DNA of 43,119 nt from NCBI GenBank assembly GCA_018398765.1, contig JAHBMJ010000652.1:1-43119 (forward strand), given 5' to 3'. The DNA comes from Chromera velia (Eukaryota > Sar > Chromeraceae). This document shows, piece by piece, positions 12,801 through 21,764 of this stretch (the first letter of the stretch is position 1; each line of letters starts with the position of its first letter). Under the pieces are notes generated by a model, which had not been told where the DNA came from, made no database searches, and worked only from the letters and a program-made list of their open reading frames with translations. The position numbers and the translations under genes were made by a program.

Positions 12801-13659
12801 GGGCAGAAGCGAAGAGGGAGACAGACTGGTCTTATGACTGTTTGGTCCGGGGAGCAGTCAACTGGTCCATGGGAAAGTCTCATACGCTTAAAAACTTTGT
12901 GGGGTTGTACCTTCGCACGGGAGAGGACCTGCAACACCTCCGTTTCCCGATCTTTCCTTCTGTGCGAGTCACTCAGAATTTTACTCAGACAGTGTAACCA
13001 TTGGCCCCTGTGGGTGAGGTATTCTTCGATGAATACCTCCAGGGGGTCGAGTATGCAGTGCTAGTCGAATCCCGACGACGTCCTGCAGAGATACCGACAC
13101 AGCAGCAAAACGTGCGAAGTCTGACGCTGACTCCGAACCTCCATTCCGAATGTACCTGATCACCAACAGGGAGGCTGACGGTCTGCTGTCAGCTCTCTGG
13201 CAATTCTGTCGTGAGCCAGAGAGGAGAGAAGCGCCTTGTGCGGCGGTTGTTTCCGTCCGAGAACTTTGTGCGCAGTTTATGCGCGCGATGGCTGCGGTTG
13301 ATGCAAGCTCCGCCCCGTCCCGACAGAGCATTGTGAGGTGCCGTTGGGGTGTAGGGGAATGTGACTGGAAGGAGATCCCGCTCGCACCAATGCATCAGTC
13401 TGAGTGGGCTTCGTGGAGTGATCCTCTACGCAAATGCCTCGCAACGTGCCTGTTGTTTGCGGGTGCCACGAAGTTCGGCTCTCTAAAGAAAAGCGTGCAA
13501 GAGCTTCTGCCGGTGGCAGACTGTGGTGGTCCCAACCTGGCCTCATATGGTTTCGGGCAGACTCGGGGGTCGGGGGGGGCTGCAGTCTCCTCCGATGTCA
13601 GAGACAAGGCTGCGAAGGCATTTATGGAAGCACGCGGAGGTCCGAGCACGCGGACGTGA
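3727..13659 (+). CDS. Giant DUF3638/DUF3645 family protein gene (P-loop NTPase-like)
   Basis: A single gene of roughly 3,000 codons spread over several exons. Recognisable family blocks occur in the right order: an N-terminal region in the position of DUF6606, then LIRQALTQCGP, then the DUF3638 core with QLNMGEGKTRVILPM and LLDESDAI, DUF3645 with MAVPFRAADTP, and GFSGT. The helicase-like segment MQSAGRLREL follows. Clear introns: 4380-4515, 6808-7066, 11005-11076, probably 7223-7301 and one ending at 7903. Elsewhere the frame moves by +1 inside conserved sequence (about 7937, 8870, 9540-9610, 11720-11780). There is also an in-frame TAA at 12995 and a -1 change near 13148, with no fitting GT-AG intron. 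Start is uncertain: a strong acceptor (tctctgtcttgcag) ends at 3747, just after the ATG at 3727, so an upstream exon is possible. Fungal and oomycete relatives are often named ubiquitinyl hydrolase, but function is unproven. Confidence 0.8.
7067..8903 (+). CDS. DUF3638 gene, middle part
   Basis: The exon at 7067 joins to CACAG to give HRGEWGQE. A stop at 7224 is avoided by an intron 7223-7301 (donor CA|GTGAAT, acceptor CCCTTCAG, phase 2), or alternatively by a +1 shift near 7210-7224. The next block, MTQIGNVCSALRERMLPFEHP, matches the conserved stretch before LIRQAL in this family. The LIRQALTQCGP exon starts at 7904 after TTTCTGCAG. It meets TAG at 7946, yet one base later the frame continues as IDSSCKSEEAGEARLRWRHA into the long frame 8004-8885. 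The shift therefore falls in the run GGGCCCC near 7937. The part ends at a strong donor CCG|GTAAGTTCG (8904), but the conserved frame hits TGA at 8883 first. Confidence 0.65.
9133..11004 (+). CDS. DUF3638 core: GEGKT P-loop and DESD motif
   Basis: After an intron from 8904 (acceptor possibly CTTTCAG at 9132) the frame reads DGTRVELELLDHDSQW, then FETPKYISW. It changes by +1 somewhere in 9540-9610 to reach VEVNLPPLVVFLSQR, a position conserved in relatives. The core follows: FEVQQAIMIRPKQARVAKTL, then QLNMGEGKTRVILPM with the Walker A-like GEGKT at about 10150-10164. CLFVTPEHRLSLQLK comes next, then LLDESDAILHHKYQL with the acidic DESD at about 10558-10569. The pairing of GEGKT with an acidic D-E motif is the layout of SecA and superfamily-2 helicase motors. 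ATP binding is inferred, not shown. Confidence 0.85.
11077..13659 (+). CDS. DUF3645 region and C-terminal NTPase-like half
   Basis: A 72-nt intron (11005-11076, donor TTT|GTGATAAG, acceptor CACAAG) removes an in-frame TGA and joins LLTGF to AFLLALRGFLSF. The DUF3645 signature follows: KRPAVDFGLRVK and MAVPFRAADTPADRAEF. Then come NRTQIEVLHRAFAFNQ, VFPRDTNQLP and GFSGTADGHLLFPLQ. A +1 change in 11720-11780 leads to LIDAGGLLGG, LGPDTCALLTLGPGL and MQSAGRLREL (about 12218-12246), which resembles helicase motif VI. A Glu-rich segment lies at 12740-12800. After a TAA at 12995 the same frame still reads VFFDEYLQGVEYAVLVE, then switches by -1 to YLITNREADGLL and ends at the TGA of 13657-13659. Confidence 0.75.
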
Positions 13660-13763
13660 CCTCCACTACTACAGATCGGACCTCGAAGATCTTGTCGAGG
13701 GCGCATCCAACTCCTAGTCGCAATCGGGGGGGCGGGTGCGAGAGACTCTGGGCCAGGCTGAGT

Positions 13764-13939
13764 AGAGCTGGATGGGGGAGGTTGTGGACATGAGAAGAAT
13801 TGAGAATAGAGTTGGATGGGGGAGGTTGTGGACATGAGAAGAATTGAGAATAGAGTTGGATGGGGGAGGTTGTGGACATGAGAAGAATTGAGAATAGAGT
13901 TGGATGGGGGAGGATGTGGACATGAGAAGAATTGAAAGC
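13764..13939. repeat. 44-bp minisatellite, four tandem copies
   Basis: Four head-to-tail copies of a 44-base unit begin AGAGTTGGATGGGGGAGG. Copies 2 and 3 are identical, copy 1 differs by a base or two and copy 4 diverges at its end. It sits about 100 bases after the last stop of the DUF3638 gene, probably in its 3' UTR. Because 44 is not a multiple of three, the minus-strand open frames across it are not coding. Confidence 0.95.
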
Positions 13940-14837
13940 AAGTAGCAGTCGACTTTGCCAAGCGAGCAAGGTTGACATGCAGCTTTTTGAGACGTCACCC
14001 CCATCTGTCTGTCTGTTTTCTTGACAGAAAGGAGAGTCCGAAAGCAGAGGTTCAAAAAACATGTAATGCAATTTTGTTTATGTGTCTGTGTCTGTGCCTG
14101 CCCCTCTGCTGCTCTACCTTTAATTCTCTTTGGCTGACTGTGTGCCCACCCTTTTGCCCATCTTCTGTCGGGGTGAGATCCTCTGCCTGCGTGTTACACA
14201 GTTTGGGTGAGGAGGCTGCTGCAACATTTCTGTCGGAAACATCGACGTTTCGCTCTTTGAGTGCGCAAGCAGATTCTTGTTGCTTTTTGCATGTTGGTCC
14301 CGATTGCTTTTGTGACTGTCTTGGCTTTGAGTCAGTCTGTCCAAAGCTGCATATTCAATAAATGTGGACTCCGAGGTCAGTCGAGAAGACGATGAAGTTC
14401 CAAACTGATGATCGGTGTCTCTGCGGACAAGCAGGGGCGGGAGGAAAGTAGCTGTTGAAAAAAAGGAGTTAAGAGGAGGGCGAGTGCGTTTCAAATCGAT
14501 CAGCGATCGCGCATGTGATGATACTATTGAGTAGTGCGAGTACTGAAAGATGCAAAGCCCGTCAGGCTTGGAGTTCAAGTTAGGCCGAGACGACTTGGTT
14601 GGCGCCGCTTTATCAATTTTGTGAAGGCCGTGAAACTTTAAGGCCACTGAAGGCTTATTCTAGGGCCTATTCAGATTGGAAGAAAGTTTTAAGCACTGCA
14701 ATTTTGCTTATCATTTCATTTTTTAAAAAAATGAATCATCATCTGGATTAATTATGATGAATATTAAACAACTTGAAAGCTGAAACATCTTGTTGGTCTG
14801 TTAGCTAGGTTTTTGAGTAATATCGATTAATTATAAC
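13940..14837. other. 3' flank of the DUF3638 gene, no gene seen
   Basis: The first ~700 bases have host-like composition, then the sequence becomes AT-rich at about 14640. An AATAAA at 14357-14362 is a candidate polyadenylation signal for the plus-strand gene. The open frames here lack family-like sequence. Confidence 0.4.
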
Positions 14838-14839
14838 TA

Positions 14840-15216
14840 CCGTATGTTCAATAATTCACCGCAAAAAAAATTTAGATATAACTTTGCAACGATGAAGAGT
14901 TAGAAGCTGAAACTTTTTGTGTGTAAACTCCCACTGATATATAACCAATCCTTGAAAAATATATGTATTGACACAGTGGAATCATAAGCAATCTTTTTTA
15001 ATGCTTTACGAAAAACTTAAGTCTTTTGTTTGGAAGTCCGATTTTGCATTTTTTTTTTTTTCTGATTATCTAAAGATTGTGAAGCGCTCTAGAGAGCAAA
15101 AGTACGAATTCCAACCTCCGGCTGTATGTTTCTTTGCATGGCTATTTTAGAGCATCTTTTTTGAACATGTGAGATTTTTTTGAATTTTTTTCAAACTTTA
15201 TTTATTGAACATACGG
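14840..15216. mobile_element. TA-flanked inverted-repeat miniature element (mariner/pogo-like MITE)
   Basis: A 377-bp AT-rich segment begins CCGTATGTTCAATAA (14840-14854) and ends with its exact reverse complement (15202-15216). A TA dinucleotide flanks each side (14838-14839 and 15217-15218), as expected for the target duplication of Tc1/mariner/pogo elements. There is no coding capacity for a transposase, so it would be non-autonomous. The superfamily is inferred only from the TA and the terminal sequence. Confidence 0.7.
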
Positions 15217-15218
15217 TA

Positions 15219-15428
15219 GTATTAGTAGTACAAAGTGAGGTTCAATATGAAATTCAATCCAATGAGTAACATAACAAACTCTAACTGCATGACTTAATTT
15301 AGTAAGTAATCTTTAGTGGTGTTTCTAAGCTAACACTCGGTGGCTGTTATACTAGCCTGCTATTTTTAGTGTTACAGTGTTATGGTTGTGTTGATAACCC
15401 GCGCACTATAACCGCTTATTAGGACCAC
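15219..15428. other. AT-rich flank between MITE and retrotransposon
   Basis: About 210 bases of AT-rich sequence with no gene or clear repeat. Confidence 0.4.
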
Positions 15429-15436
15429 TTAAAAAT

Positions 15437-15747
15437 TGACGAGACTTTAGGGTTTATAGGTTTTTCCTACGTGGGTAAGTCTGTTCCATTAGAGTCCAAG
15501 TACGTTCATGCCTTTCCATCAATGATCTACTTCAATCAACTGTGGTTTCATTTCTCTGCATGCTTTTCATGCGGCTTAATTCAATCAGATGTATATCGCT
15601 TTCCATGCATTTAATTCGCTCAATTCCTTGCTCGTACTGCGCGGTGCGCGGTGCCGCTGCGCGTTGGTACCTTTGTATTTTGTCAGTCTCGCGCTGGTCT
15701 GGCTTGGCGCGCCTCTCTACGCCGATTTGCCTTTCACTAGGGCTTCA
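15437..15747 (-). repeat. 3' LTR of the copia element
   Basis: 311 bp, near-identical direct copy of 23029-23339. On the plus strand it runs TGACGAGACTTTAGG to CTAGGGCTTCA. It is the 3' LTR because the element reads on the minus strand. A purine-rich stretch on the minus strand lies about 12 nt inside the element (around 15758-15776) but does not abut the LTR, so the polypurine tract is only tentative. Confidence 0.95.
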
Positions 15748-15935
15748 TCAGGCGCATCCTTTTCTTTTTCACGGAGTGATCAACCGTACAATTTGGAATC
15801 CGAGATGTTCATTCGAAAGCTTTCTTTGGGCTTGAGAATTCGGACGTGCAGACACAGCTGTGACAGTTTTTCAGCCCCCCCAAAGCTGAATTCACTTTCT
15901 CCTTTCAATCTCATCTCCCTCCTTGCTTGGCATTC

Positions 15936-18900
15936 TCACATCGCAAATTGAATTGGAGCGCTTGCAACTCCTGTGTTGAACGTTGTCGTGCCACGGTGTA
16001 TTGCTTTGTAGTCTTGTCTCTCTCTCATCCTCAATCTTCCTCCCTCTTCTCTTGTTCTTATCGCTCTGTCTGTTTGATGTCCTTCACCAGCTATCGCCGT
16101 GTCCCTCCTCCCAGGTGCCTGTGCCTGCGGAGGCCATGGGAATTCATCATCTGAATCATCATTATTCATTTCTTTTTCTTTCTTATCTCCTGTTTCTACT
16201 CCTGTGGGTGTGTAGATGATTCGTCCGGCCTTTTCCTTTTCTAACAACGATGCAAGCAAGTCAACAGACATTGGCTTTGTCAATGAGTCTGCATAGTTCT
16301 GTACTCCACTCACATGTTGCACTGCAATCTTTCCTTCCTTCAAACTGTCAAACACAGCAAGAGCAGGAATGACAGAAACCTTCCCCTCAATCTCTCTAAC
16401 TTTCTGCACTAATGCTCTCTCTTGTGGCTTTGGATTCCTTGCTTTGAGCATCTTGCAGACACCATCAGAGTCTGTTCGAATGACGCATTTCGTCCCTGCG
16501 TCCCTCCAAATCTCCTTGATGAATCTCATCACCACCAATCCGTAATCCAGCGCGTCCTCCAACGCCATCAACTCTCCCCTATTGCTGCTTCTCGCAAATC
16601 TCTTCTGCTTTCTGCTCTTCCAAGCTATTGGTCTCCCATTGATCAAGAGAACCCAGCCTGTTTGCAGATGAGGATACTCATCGCTTCCCCCTGCAGCATC
16701 ACAATACAGAAGTACCTCCATCGGTTCATAGTACTTCGGTGGATCCAAAAGGATTCCCCTTTTTGATGTTGTCTTACCGTCCTTGATTGCACGATTCAGC
16801 AATCTCCATGCTCGGACTGTCGGGCTCTGGTTGAATTGGCTGAGCCAAGCGGAAGCATACTCTAGGTCCGGTCGTGTGCAATGTGCTGCATACGACAACT
16901 CCCCCAACAACTGTCTGTACCTCTTATGTCCTTCTGCATCCAGCGTTTCGGATTTGTCTTCTTTTTTGTTCACTCCTGAGGGCAATGGCTGTGTGGGTGT
17001 CTTGCTCTGCTCTCCTGGAATGCTCTCAATGTATTGCTTCTGTGAGCACCAGATGCGTCCATTCGGGAGAATTTCGTAATCACTCCCGACATACCTCCCA
17101 AGCCTCTCAGGTTCTTTACACTCCACCAACTCTGCGATTTCTGTCACCATTTCTGACACGCTCCCGTCTAGAGAGACAACGATCAAATCGTCGACATACT
17201 GACTGAGCAATCCTACCACTCTTCCTGCCTTCTTTTTCCAAAACACCCCCGTCAATGGACTCGCCTCCCATCCAAGTTTCTGCAACAGATCCCACAAATG
17301 ATCCTCAAACAACCTACCCGCGTCCTTCAGTCCGTACAGAGCTTTCTTCAATTTCCATAGGACCCCCGTCTTGTAGTCTGGGTGACATTTCGGCGGGCGG
17401 ACAAATACGGGCCTTGGGGATCTCAGCTTGGCCTGCAGATATGCGTTCTGACAGTCCACTGAGGCGATCGAGTCTTCGTTGAAATGCGGTGATCCTAGTG
17501 CTGCAAGCAACACAAATCTAACAGAATCGGGTGGACAACCACACGTGGCCGTGTCGATGTCCTGTCGGGTATCTTGATCACCTCGAGCAACGGCTCGTGC
17601 TTTGAACTCTCTCTCTCCCCCCAGTTTCAATTTCAGGGTGTCAACTACTAACATGTCCATGATTCTGACTCCTTCTGGGACTTGGTCTCTGCGAACGGGC
17701 TCGTAAGTCTGGTACTTCATCAGTTTGGCAAATTCGTTTCTCCGAGCTTCATCGCACTTTGCTTTCTGCGTTTGGGTCAACTCACTGTACTTCACTTTCT
17801 GATGGGTGGTTGCGGTGAGAAGAGCACTTTCGACTGCTTGATGGTCGTCTGTCGAGGCTGTTGAGATGCCCAAATGACTGAGCAGACCGCTGACAAGAAA
17901 ACTTGTGTTTCCATTGAAAGCAGGCTCTTCGATGGTCGTGCTTAGTGCGGACTCCTTCTCTTCAACGTAATCCTTCAAAATCTCCTCAACTGTCCCTTGG
18001 GCCAGCCTTCCATTCTCTTGAAGCTGTGCTCTTTCAATCGCAGTCTCATCCTTTTCTACCTCGTATACATCCGGCTCAAGACCTTTTCTCTTCTTTGATG
18101 TGAACATCACTGCCTGTTCCCCTTTTCTTTTCACTGCCGGTCTGTAAATTCGATCTACCAACGACCCTCTCCCATAAGAACCGTAGTAATGCACCAGCAA
18201 CTTTGTTCTCTTTTCTTGCAAAACCTCTCTAAGGAAGAGTTGCTTCTTCTCATCACTCTTCCACACAACGAACCTTTTGTCCTGCAACTCAACTTTTTCC
18301 TTTCGTCTCCCGCGCTCTTTTCCTTCCTCCTTCTTTTCGGCCTGAGTGGAATCAGGTGACTCCAACCTCTCTTTCATCTTCTCTGGCATGACTCTCATGG
18401 CTGAAATGTGGGCATCGACTTCGTATCCCTCATAACTTCTGTCACACGCTCTTCTCGGCTTCAGCTGATATCTGGTGGGTGACAGACAAGAGACGATGGT
18501 GTATGGCTTCCATTCTTCTTCGACGTTCCCAAATTTCCGGAGTGGGTGCCTGAATAAAACAAGGTCGCCCTCATGGAATGCTTCTGCTGTCTTCAAATTG
18601 GATTCTTTTATTCTGGGCCAGAGTTCTCCTTTCATCGTTTCCTCCACACAAGCGGGCAAGAAACTCACGCCCGTCATTCTCTCATACGGGGACTGATATG
18701 GTGCTCGGGCAGATGGAAGTCGGTTGACTAACGCAATTGCCAAGGGAAGGATATCGTCCACCTGATCCATCTCTATTTCTCTCTCAAGTCGCAAGAGAGT
18801 GATCTGTGTGTCCAACACCTCATGACGGTTCTCCAGGATTCCATTGGACTGAGGATGACCAACTGGAGTCCACTTGTGCATGATTCCGATCTTCGAACAA

Positions 18901-20441
18901 TTCAAGTCGAAGACCCCCTTGAAATGCGAGCCGTGATCAGTTTTGAAACACGACCGCAGCCCCAGCGGCAAGCCAAACATCCTCAACCAATTGTCTTTCA
19001 CTGCCGCCCACACTGTCTCTGCATCCTCTCCCTTCACTGGAACCACCACAAGCCACCGAGTGCACTCATCTATCATCGTTACGTAGGGCTTACTGTTGAT
19101 GTAATGGATGTCGACTGCCACTCTCTCAAGTGGGCGCCCTATTCTCAACTTCCCTGTCCATCCTCTCCACCTGTGAGATGCACCCTTGACCTGTGCACAC
19201 TCCTCGCACTGCTCTATCACCTCTCTGCAAAGAGAAGGCAATTTCGGATTTGCAAAATGACGAGACAGCATGCGACGCAGTGCCGCTCCTCCGATGTGTC
19301 CTGTCTGATGGTGGGCCTGTTCCACCAACTCCCTCATCGCTACATCTCCCAGCCGCATTCTTTCCTTCCTGCGGAGCCTCCGTGGGACCCCCGCTCTCGT
19401 GCTCACCCTCCCCGAATCGATTGCGTCTCCATCGATTTGCCATGGGTGATCGCACCCATCGTGGCTTGCGTCTCCCTCCTGTGTGTCCGAGTCTCCAGTA
19501 GTCTCTGCAACGGGATCTCTCGAAACACCTGCAGTATTAGGGAAGCATTCAGAAGCCCCTGCCACCCTTTCGGGGGCGTTAGTCCCCGCATCCTTTTCTT
19601 TTATGCATTCTTTTCTTTCTGACTGTTTTAGTCGTTTCTTTTTCTTTTCTTCCGCTTTCTTTTCTTTCTTCTGTGCTGCTCTCCTTTCTTTCTTGCTCTT
19701 TGAATGCGTTGCTTCAAAATTTGATGATTGCTGAGCAGAGGAAGGAGAAACGGAAGAATGAGAGGATGCGTTTACTGCAATATCTGAAGCTGGGGAAGGA
19801 TGGTCGACCTGTATAGGTGCCCTGGGTGGGGGCTTACCTGACGCTTTGTTGTCCTTCTCCACCAGCCTCGGCGATCTCCGCACTTCAGCGATGCCCAGGC
19901 TCTGGCCAGACGCCTGAAACCGCCAAGAGCGGGCCTTTTCCAATTGCTCATGACGCCACGCTTTTCCTTCCACCTCGTGTCTTGCATGGGGACACGCTTT
20001 CCCCTGCCGTCCACACGTTGACGCACACTCCTTCTCCTCAAAGTGCAAAGAATCAATGTACTCTCTAAATCGAACATGGTGGAAGTTCTTTTTCCTTCTG
20101 CTGGGATGCTTTTCTTTCTGAGTGCTGTTGGGACTGGACGAGCTGAAACCAAACCCCTGCACTTTCTCTCCTTCACAAATCTCAGCTGCCTCTCTGCTGT
20201 GCGTGCGTTGCACCTCATGTTGCATGCAGCCAGCCCACAGTGGAGATGCGGACCCGGTCGCCCGTCTCTTTTCCTTCCAATCTCCATAGACAAGAGACTG
20301 GGGAAAGAGAACTTCTTCTCCAGTGTCCATCACCACTAGACTATGGATTCTCAAGTCTCTCACTGCCAAGTTCCCACCTACCACCTCTGACACGGGCCCT
20401 GGCTTAAAGGGAAGTGTCAAAAGACCGCTCGGTTGGGTGGT
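15936..20441 (-). CDS. pol: Copia pol: integrase, reverse transcriptase, RNase H
   Basis: The open frame follows directly on the TGA at 20442; its first ATG is at 20420 (1,494 residues from there). Counting from that Met, a basic Ser-rich linker spans about 50-350. The integrase zinc finger follows at 370-408 (AHHQTGH, CREVIEQCEEC). The integrase catalytic triad is D437 (AVDIHYI), D495 (KTDHGSH) and E530 (SNGILENRHEV). A segment at 617-655 (GDLVLFRHP, WKPYTIVSCLSPTRYQLKP) resembles the GPY/F module typical of Ty3/gypsy integrases. The copia-type reverse transcriptase begins near 930 (FKARAVARGDQ), with SVDCQNAYL and KALYGLKDAGR, and has YVDD at 1075-1078. RNase H carries LLYCDAAGGSD, SSNRGELMAL and RTDSDGV. 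The frame is intact throughout. Confidence 0.93.
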   Translation of the reverse strand, partial: TTQPSGLLTLPFKPGPVSEVVGGNLAVRDLRIHSLVVMDTGEEVLFPQSLVYGDWKEKRRATGSASPLWAGCMQHEVQRTHSREAAEICEGEKVQGFGFSSSSPNSTQKEKHPSRRKKNFHHVRFREYIDSLHFEEKECASTCGRQGKACPHARHEVEGKAWRHEQLEKARSWRFQASGQSLGIAEVRRSPRLVEKDNKASGKPPPRAPIQVDHPSPASDIAVNASSHSSVSPSSAQQSSNFEATHSKSKKERRAAQKKEKKAEEKKKKRLKQSERKECIKEKDAGTNAPERVAGASECFPNTAGVSRDPVAETTGDSDTQEGDASHDGCDHPWQIDGDAIDSGRVSTRAGVPRRLRRKERMRLGDVAMRELVEQAHHQTGHIGGAALRRMLSRHFANPKLPSLCREVIEQCEECAQVKGASHRWRGWTGKLRIGRPLERVAVDIHYINSKPYVTMIDECTRWLVVVPVKGEDAETVWAAVKDNWLRMFGLPLGLRSCFKTDHGSHFKGVFDLNCSKIGIMHKWTPVGHPQSNGILENRHEVLDTQITLLRLEREIEMDQVDDILPLAIALVNRLPSARAPYQSPYERMTGVSFLPACVEETMKGELWPRIKESNLKTAEAFHEGDLVLFRHPLRKFGNVEEEWKPYTIVSCLSPTRYQLKPRRACDRSYEGYEVDAHISAMRVMPEKMKERLESPDSTQAEKKEEGKERGRRKEKVELQDKRFVVWKSDEKKQLFLREVLQEKRTKLLVHYYGSYGRGSLVDRIYRPAVKRKGEQAVMFTSKKRKGLEPDVYEVEKDETAIERAQLQENGRLAQGTVEEILKDYVEEKESALSTTIEEPAFNGNTSFLVSGLLSHLGISTASTDDHQAVESALLTATTHQKVKYSELTQTQKAKCDEARRNEFAKLMKYQTYEPVRRDQVPEGVRIMDMLVVDTLKLKLGGEREFKARAVARGDQDTRQDIDTATCGCPPDSVRFVLLAALGSPHFNEDSIASVDCQNAYLQAKLRSPRPVFVRPPKCHPDYKTGVLWKLKKALYGLKDAGRLFEDHLWDLLQKLGWEASPLTGVFWKKKAGRVVGLLSQYVDDLIVVSLDGSVSEMVTEIAELVECKEPERLGRYVGSDYEILPNGRIWCSQKQYIESIPGEQSKTPTQPLPSGVNKKEDKSETLDAEGHKRYRQLLGELSYAAHCTRPDLEYASAWLSQFNQSPTVRAWRLLNRAIKDGKTTSKRGILLDPPKYYEPMEVLLYCDAAGGSDEYPHLQTGWVLLINGRPIAWKSRKQKRFARSSNRGELMALEDALDYGLVVMRFIKEIWRDAGTKCVIRTDSDGVCKMLKARNPKPQERALVQKVREIEGKVSVIPALAVFDSLKEGKIAVQHVSGVQNYADSLTKPMSVDLLASLLEKEKAGRIIYTPTGVETGDKKEKEMNNDDSDDEFPWPPQAQAPGRRDTAIAGEGHQTDRAIRTREEGGRLRMRERQDYKAIHRGTTTFNTGVASAPIQFAM

Positions 20442-21764
20442 TCACTGGATGGAGAGATGCTGCTTCTTTGCCCCTGGGTGCAGTAGCAACATTCGTTTTG
20501 TCCCATAATCCATCCTTGCACTCCACGCCTCCAAAAACTTCATGCCAATGAGAGGGGGCACTATGTCCTCTGTGTTGAGGACAACACATCGAGCAGAGAG
20601 GACTGCTGCGTCTGTCAAATGAAATCCCCCTGCCCACACCCCTCTCACGCCTACCATGCCATTTGCGGTTGACCAGGAAGGACCTGGGTCTGCTTTTGTG
20701 GGTTGCCAAATCCAGTGTCCTAGATCGGCAAGAGGAAAGAATGCTTGTACCATGCGGAGCCATCCAAAGGAGAAAGTGACAACTCCCGTGCTCCCGCTAT
20801 CCTTCACAAGAGACAGTTTGGATGCGTCCTCTATTGTCTTTCCACTGCTCCAACTTCCCTCTAGTACTTTCTGCACAAACTCCTCATTCACCCCACAATC
20901 TTCCAACTGTTCTGTCATCAACACCTTCGGGTCGGAAACGAACGGACTATTGAGAGAGTCTGTGTCGGAATTGGATTGGACTGCTGCTGTTACTGTTGTT
21001 GCTGCTGTGAATGTTTTTTTTTTTCGTTGACGGATGCGGTAGAGATGGCGAAATTCCCGTCTCCTTGCTTTCTTCTCCTCATCTGTGGAAGACGCTGCCG
21101 ACTGTGTCCAATCTTCCCTTTCCTCACTCTCTGTTGATCTCTCATCTGTGGATGCCTCCTGCTCTTCTGACTCATCATTTGATTCGGGGAAAGACTCATC
21201 GGACAAATCTGCAAACGCCCCTCGGGTGATGGAAGGTGCCAAGCGTAACAGCTCGACGCCCCCCTGCCAGCGCGCGCACCTCCTGGGTGCAGGTCTCCTG
21301 AAGGATTTCCTGTGCTGTTTGAAAGAATGAATTTCTTCTGCTTTCTCCCCGCTTGCCTGTCTGATGCCTCTCTGCCCTTCCCATTTTCTATTCTCATCTT
21401 CATTCTCTCGGCCACTCGTGTGTGTCTGATGGCTACTCGCAAGCAACACCAACCAGTTAAAGTATTGAGAACACATGGCGAAAGAAGAGAAGACGAGTAA
21501 GGAGACAAGAGAGCAAAAAACGATCAAATAGGCAAAAAAACTGAGAGAATTGCACACTAACTCACCAGCTTGGTTGTTTCCATCCGTCTGTATGCCCGCT
21601 GCAGCCGCAGGCGCCGTATAGTTTGAAGTTCCTTCCACTCTCCCGTTCCCTCTGCCTCTGCCTCTGCCCCTGCCTTGCCCCCCACCGTTGGGGTTTCCTC
21701 CCCCATGGTTGGGGCCTCCTCTGCCTCTGTAGCCTCCTCGGTCGTTGTTGTTGTAGTTGTGGCT
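20442..21764 (-). CDS. Copia RGG-rich nucleocapsid-like segment and aspartic protease
   Basis: This continues the gag frame directly after the TAA at 21765-21767. It starts with an Arg-Gly-rich stretch that lacks Cys-His knuckles. A hydrophobic run (around LIVFCSLVSLLVF) follows and is unusual inside a polyprotein. A possible donor, G|GTGAGTTAG at 21565, precedes that run, so it may be an intron, but I found no convincing acceptor in phase. A charged linker follows, then a retropepsin-like domain with DSGSTG and the C-terminal signature PLIGMKFLEAW. The segment ends at the in-frame TGA 20442-20444; the pol frame continues without shift. A first ATG at 21638 would give 398 residues. Confidence 0.75.
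   Translation of the reverse strand, partial: SHNYNNNDRGGYRGRGGPNHGGGNPNGGGQGRGRGRGRGNGRVEGTSNYTAPAAAAGIQTDGNNQAGELVCNSLSFFAYLIVFCSLVSLLVFSSFAMCSQYFNWLVLLASSHQTHTSGRENEDENRKWEGQRGIRQASGEKAEEIHSFKQHRKSFRRPAPRRCARWQGGVELLRLAPSITRGAFADLSDESFPESNDESEEQEASTDERSTESEEREDWTQSAASSTDEEKKARRREFRHLYRIRQRKKKTFTAATTVTAAVQSNSDTDSLNSPFVSDPKVLMTEQLEDCGVNEEFVQKVLEGSWSSGKTIEDASKLSLVKDSGSTGVVTFSFGWLRMVQAFFPLADLGHWIWQPTKADPGPSWSTANGMVGVRGVWAGGFHLTDAAVLSARCVVLNTEDIVPPLIGMKFLEAWSARMDYGTKRMLLLHPGAKKQHLSIQ

Noticed and set aside
13764-13939. CRISPR-like array
   Set aside because: The 44-bp units are contiguous with no spacers, in a eukaryotic context.
13622-14071. Minus-strand frames encoding repeated SSHVHNLPHP-type peptides
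   Set aside because: They arise from the 44-bp minisatellite, whose unit length changes frame at each copy.
14120-14647. 175-codon minus-strand frame
   Set aside because: Low-information composition, crosses the AT-rich transition, and shows no family similarity or splice sites.
15542-15951. Plus-strand open frames over the LTR
   Set aside because: Same frames appear in both LTR copies and read opposite to the element; no protein-like features.
19126-20339. Overlapping antisense frames within pol and its linker
   Set aside because: Shadows of the intact 1,494-residue pol frame.
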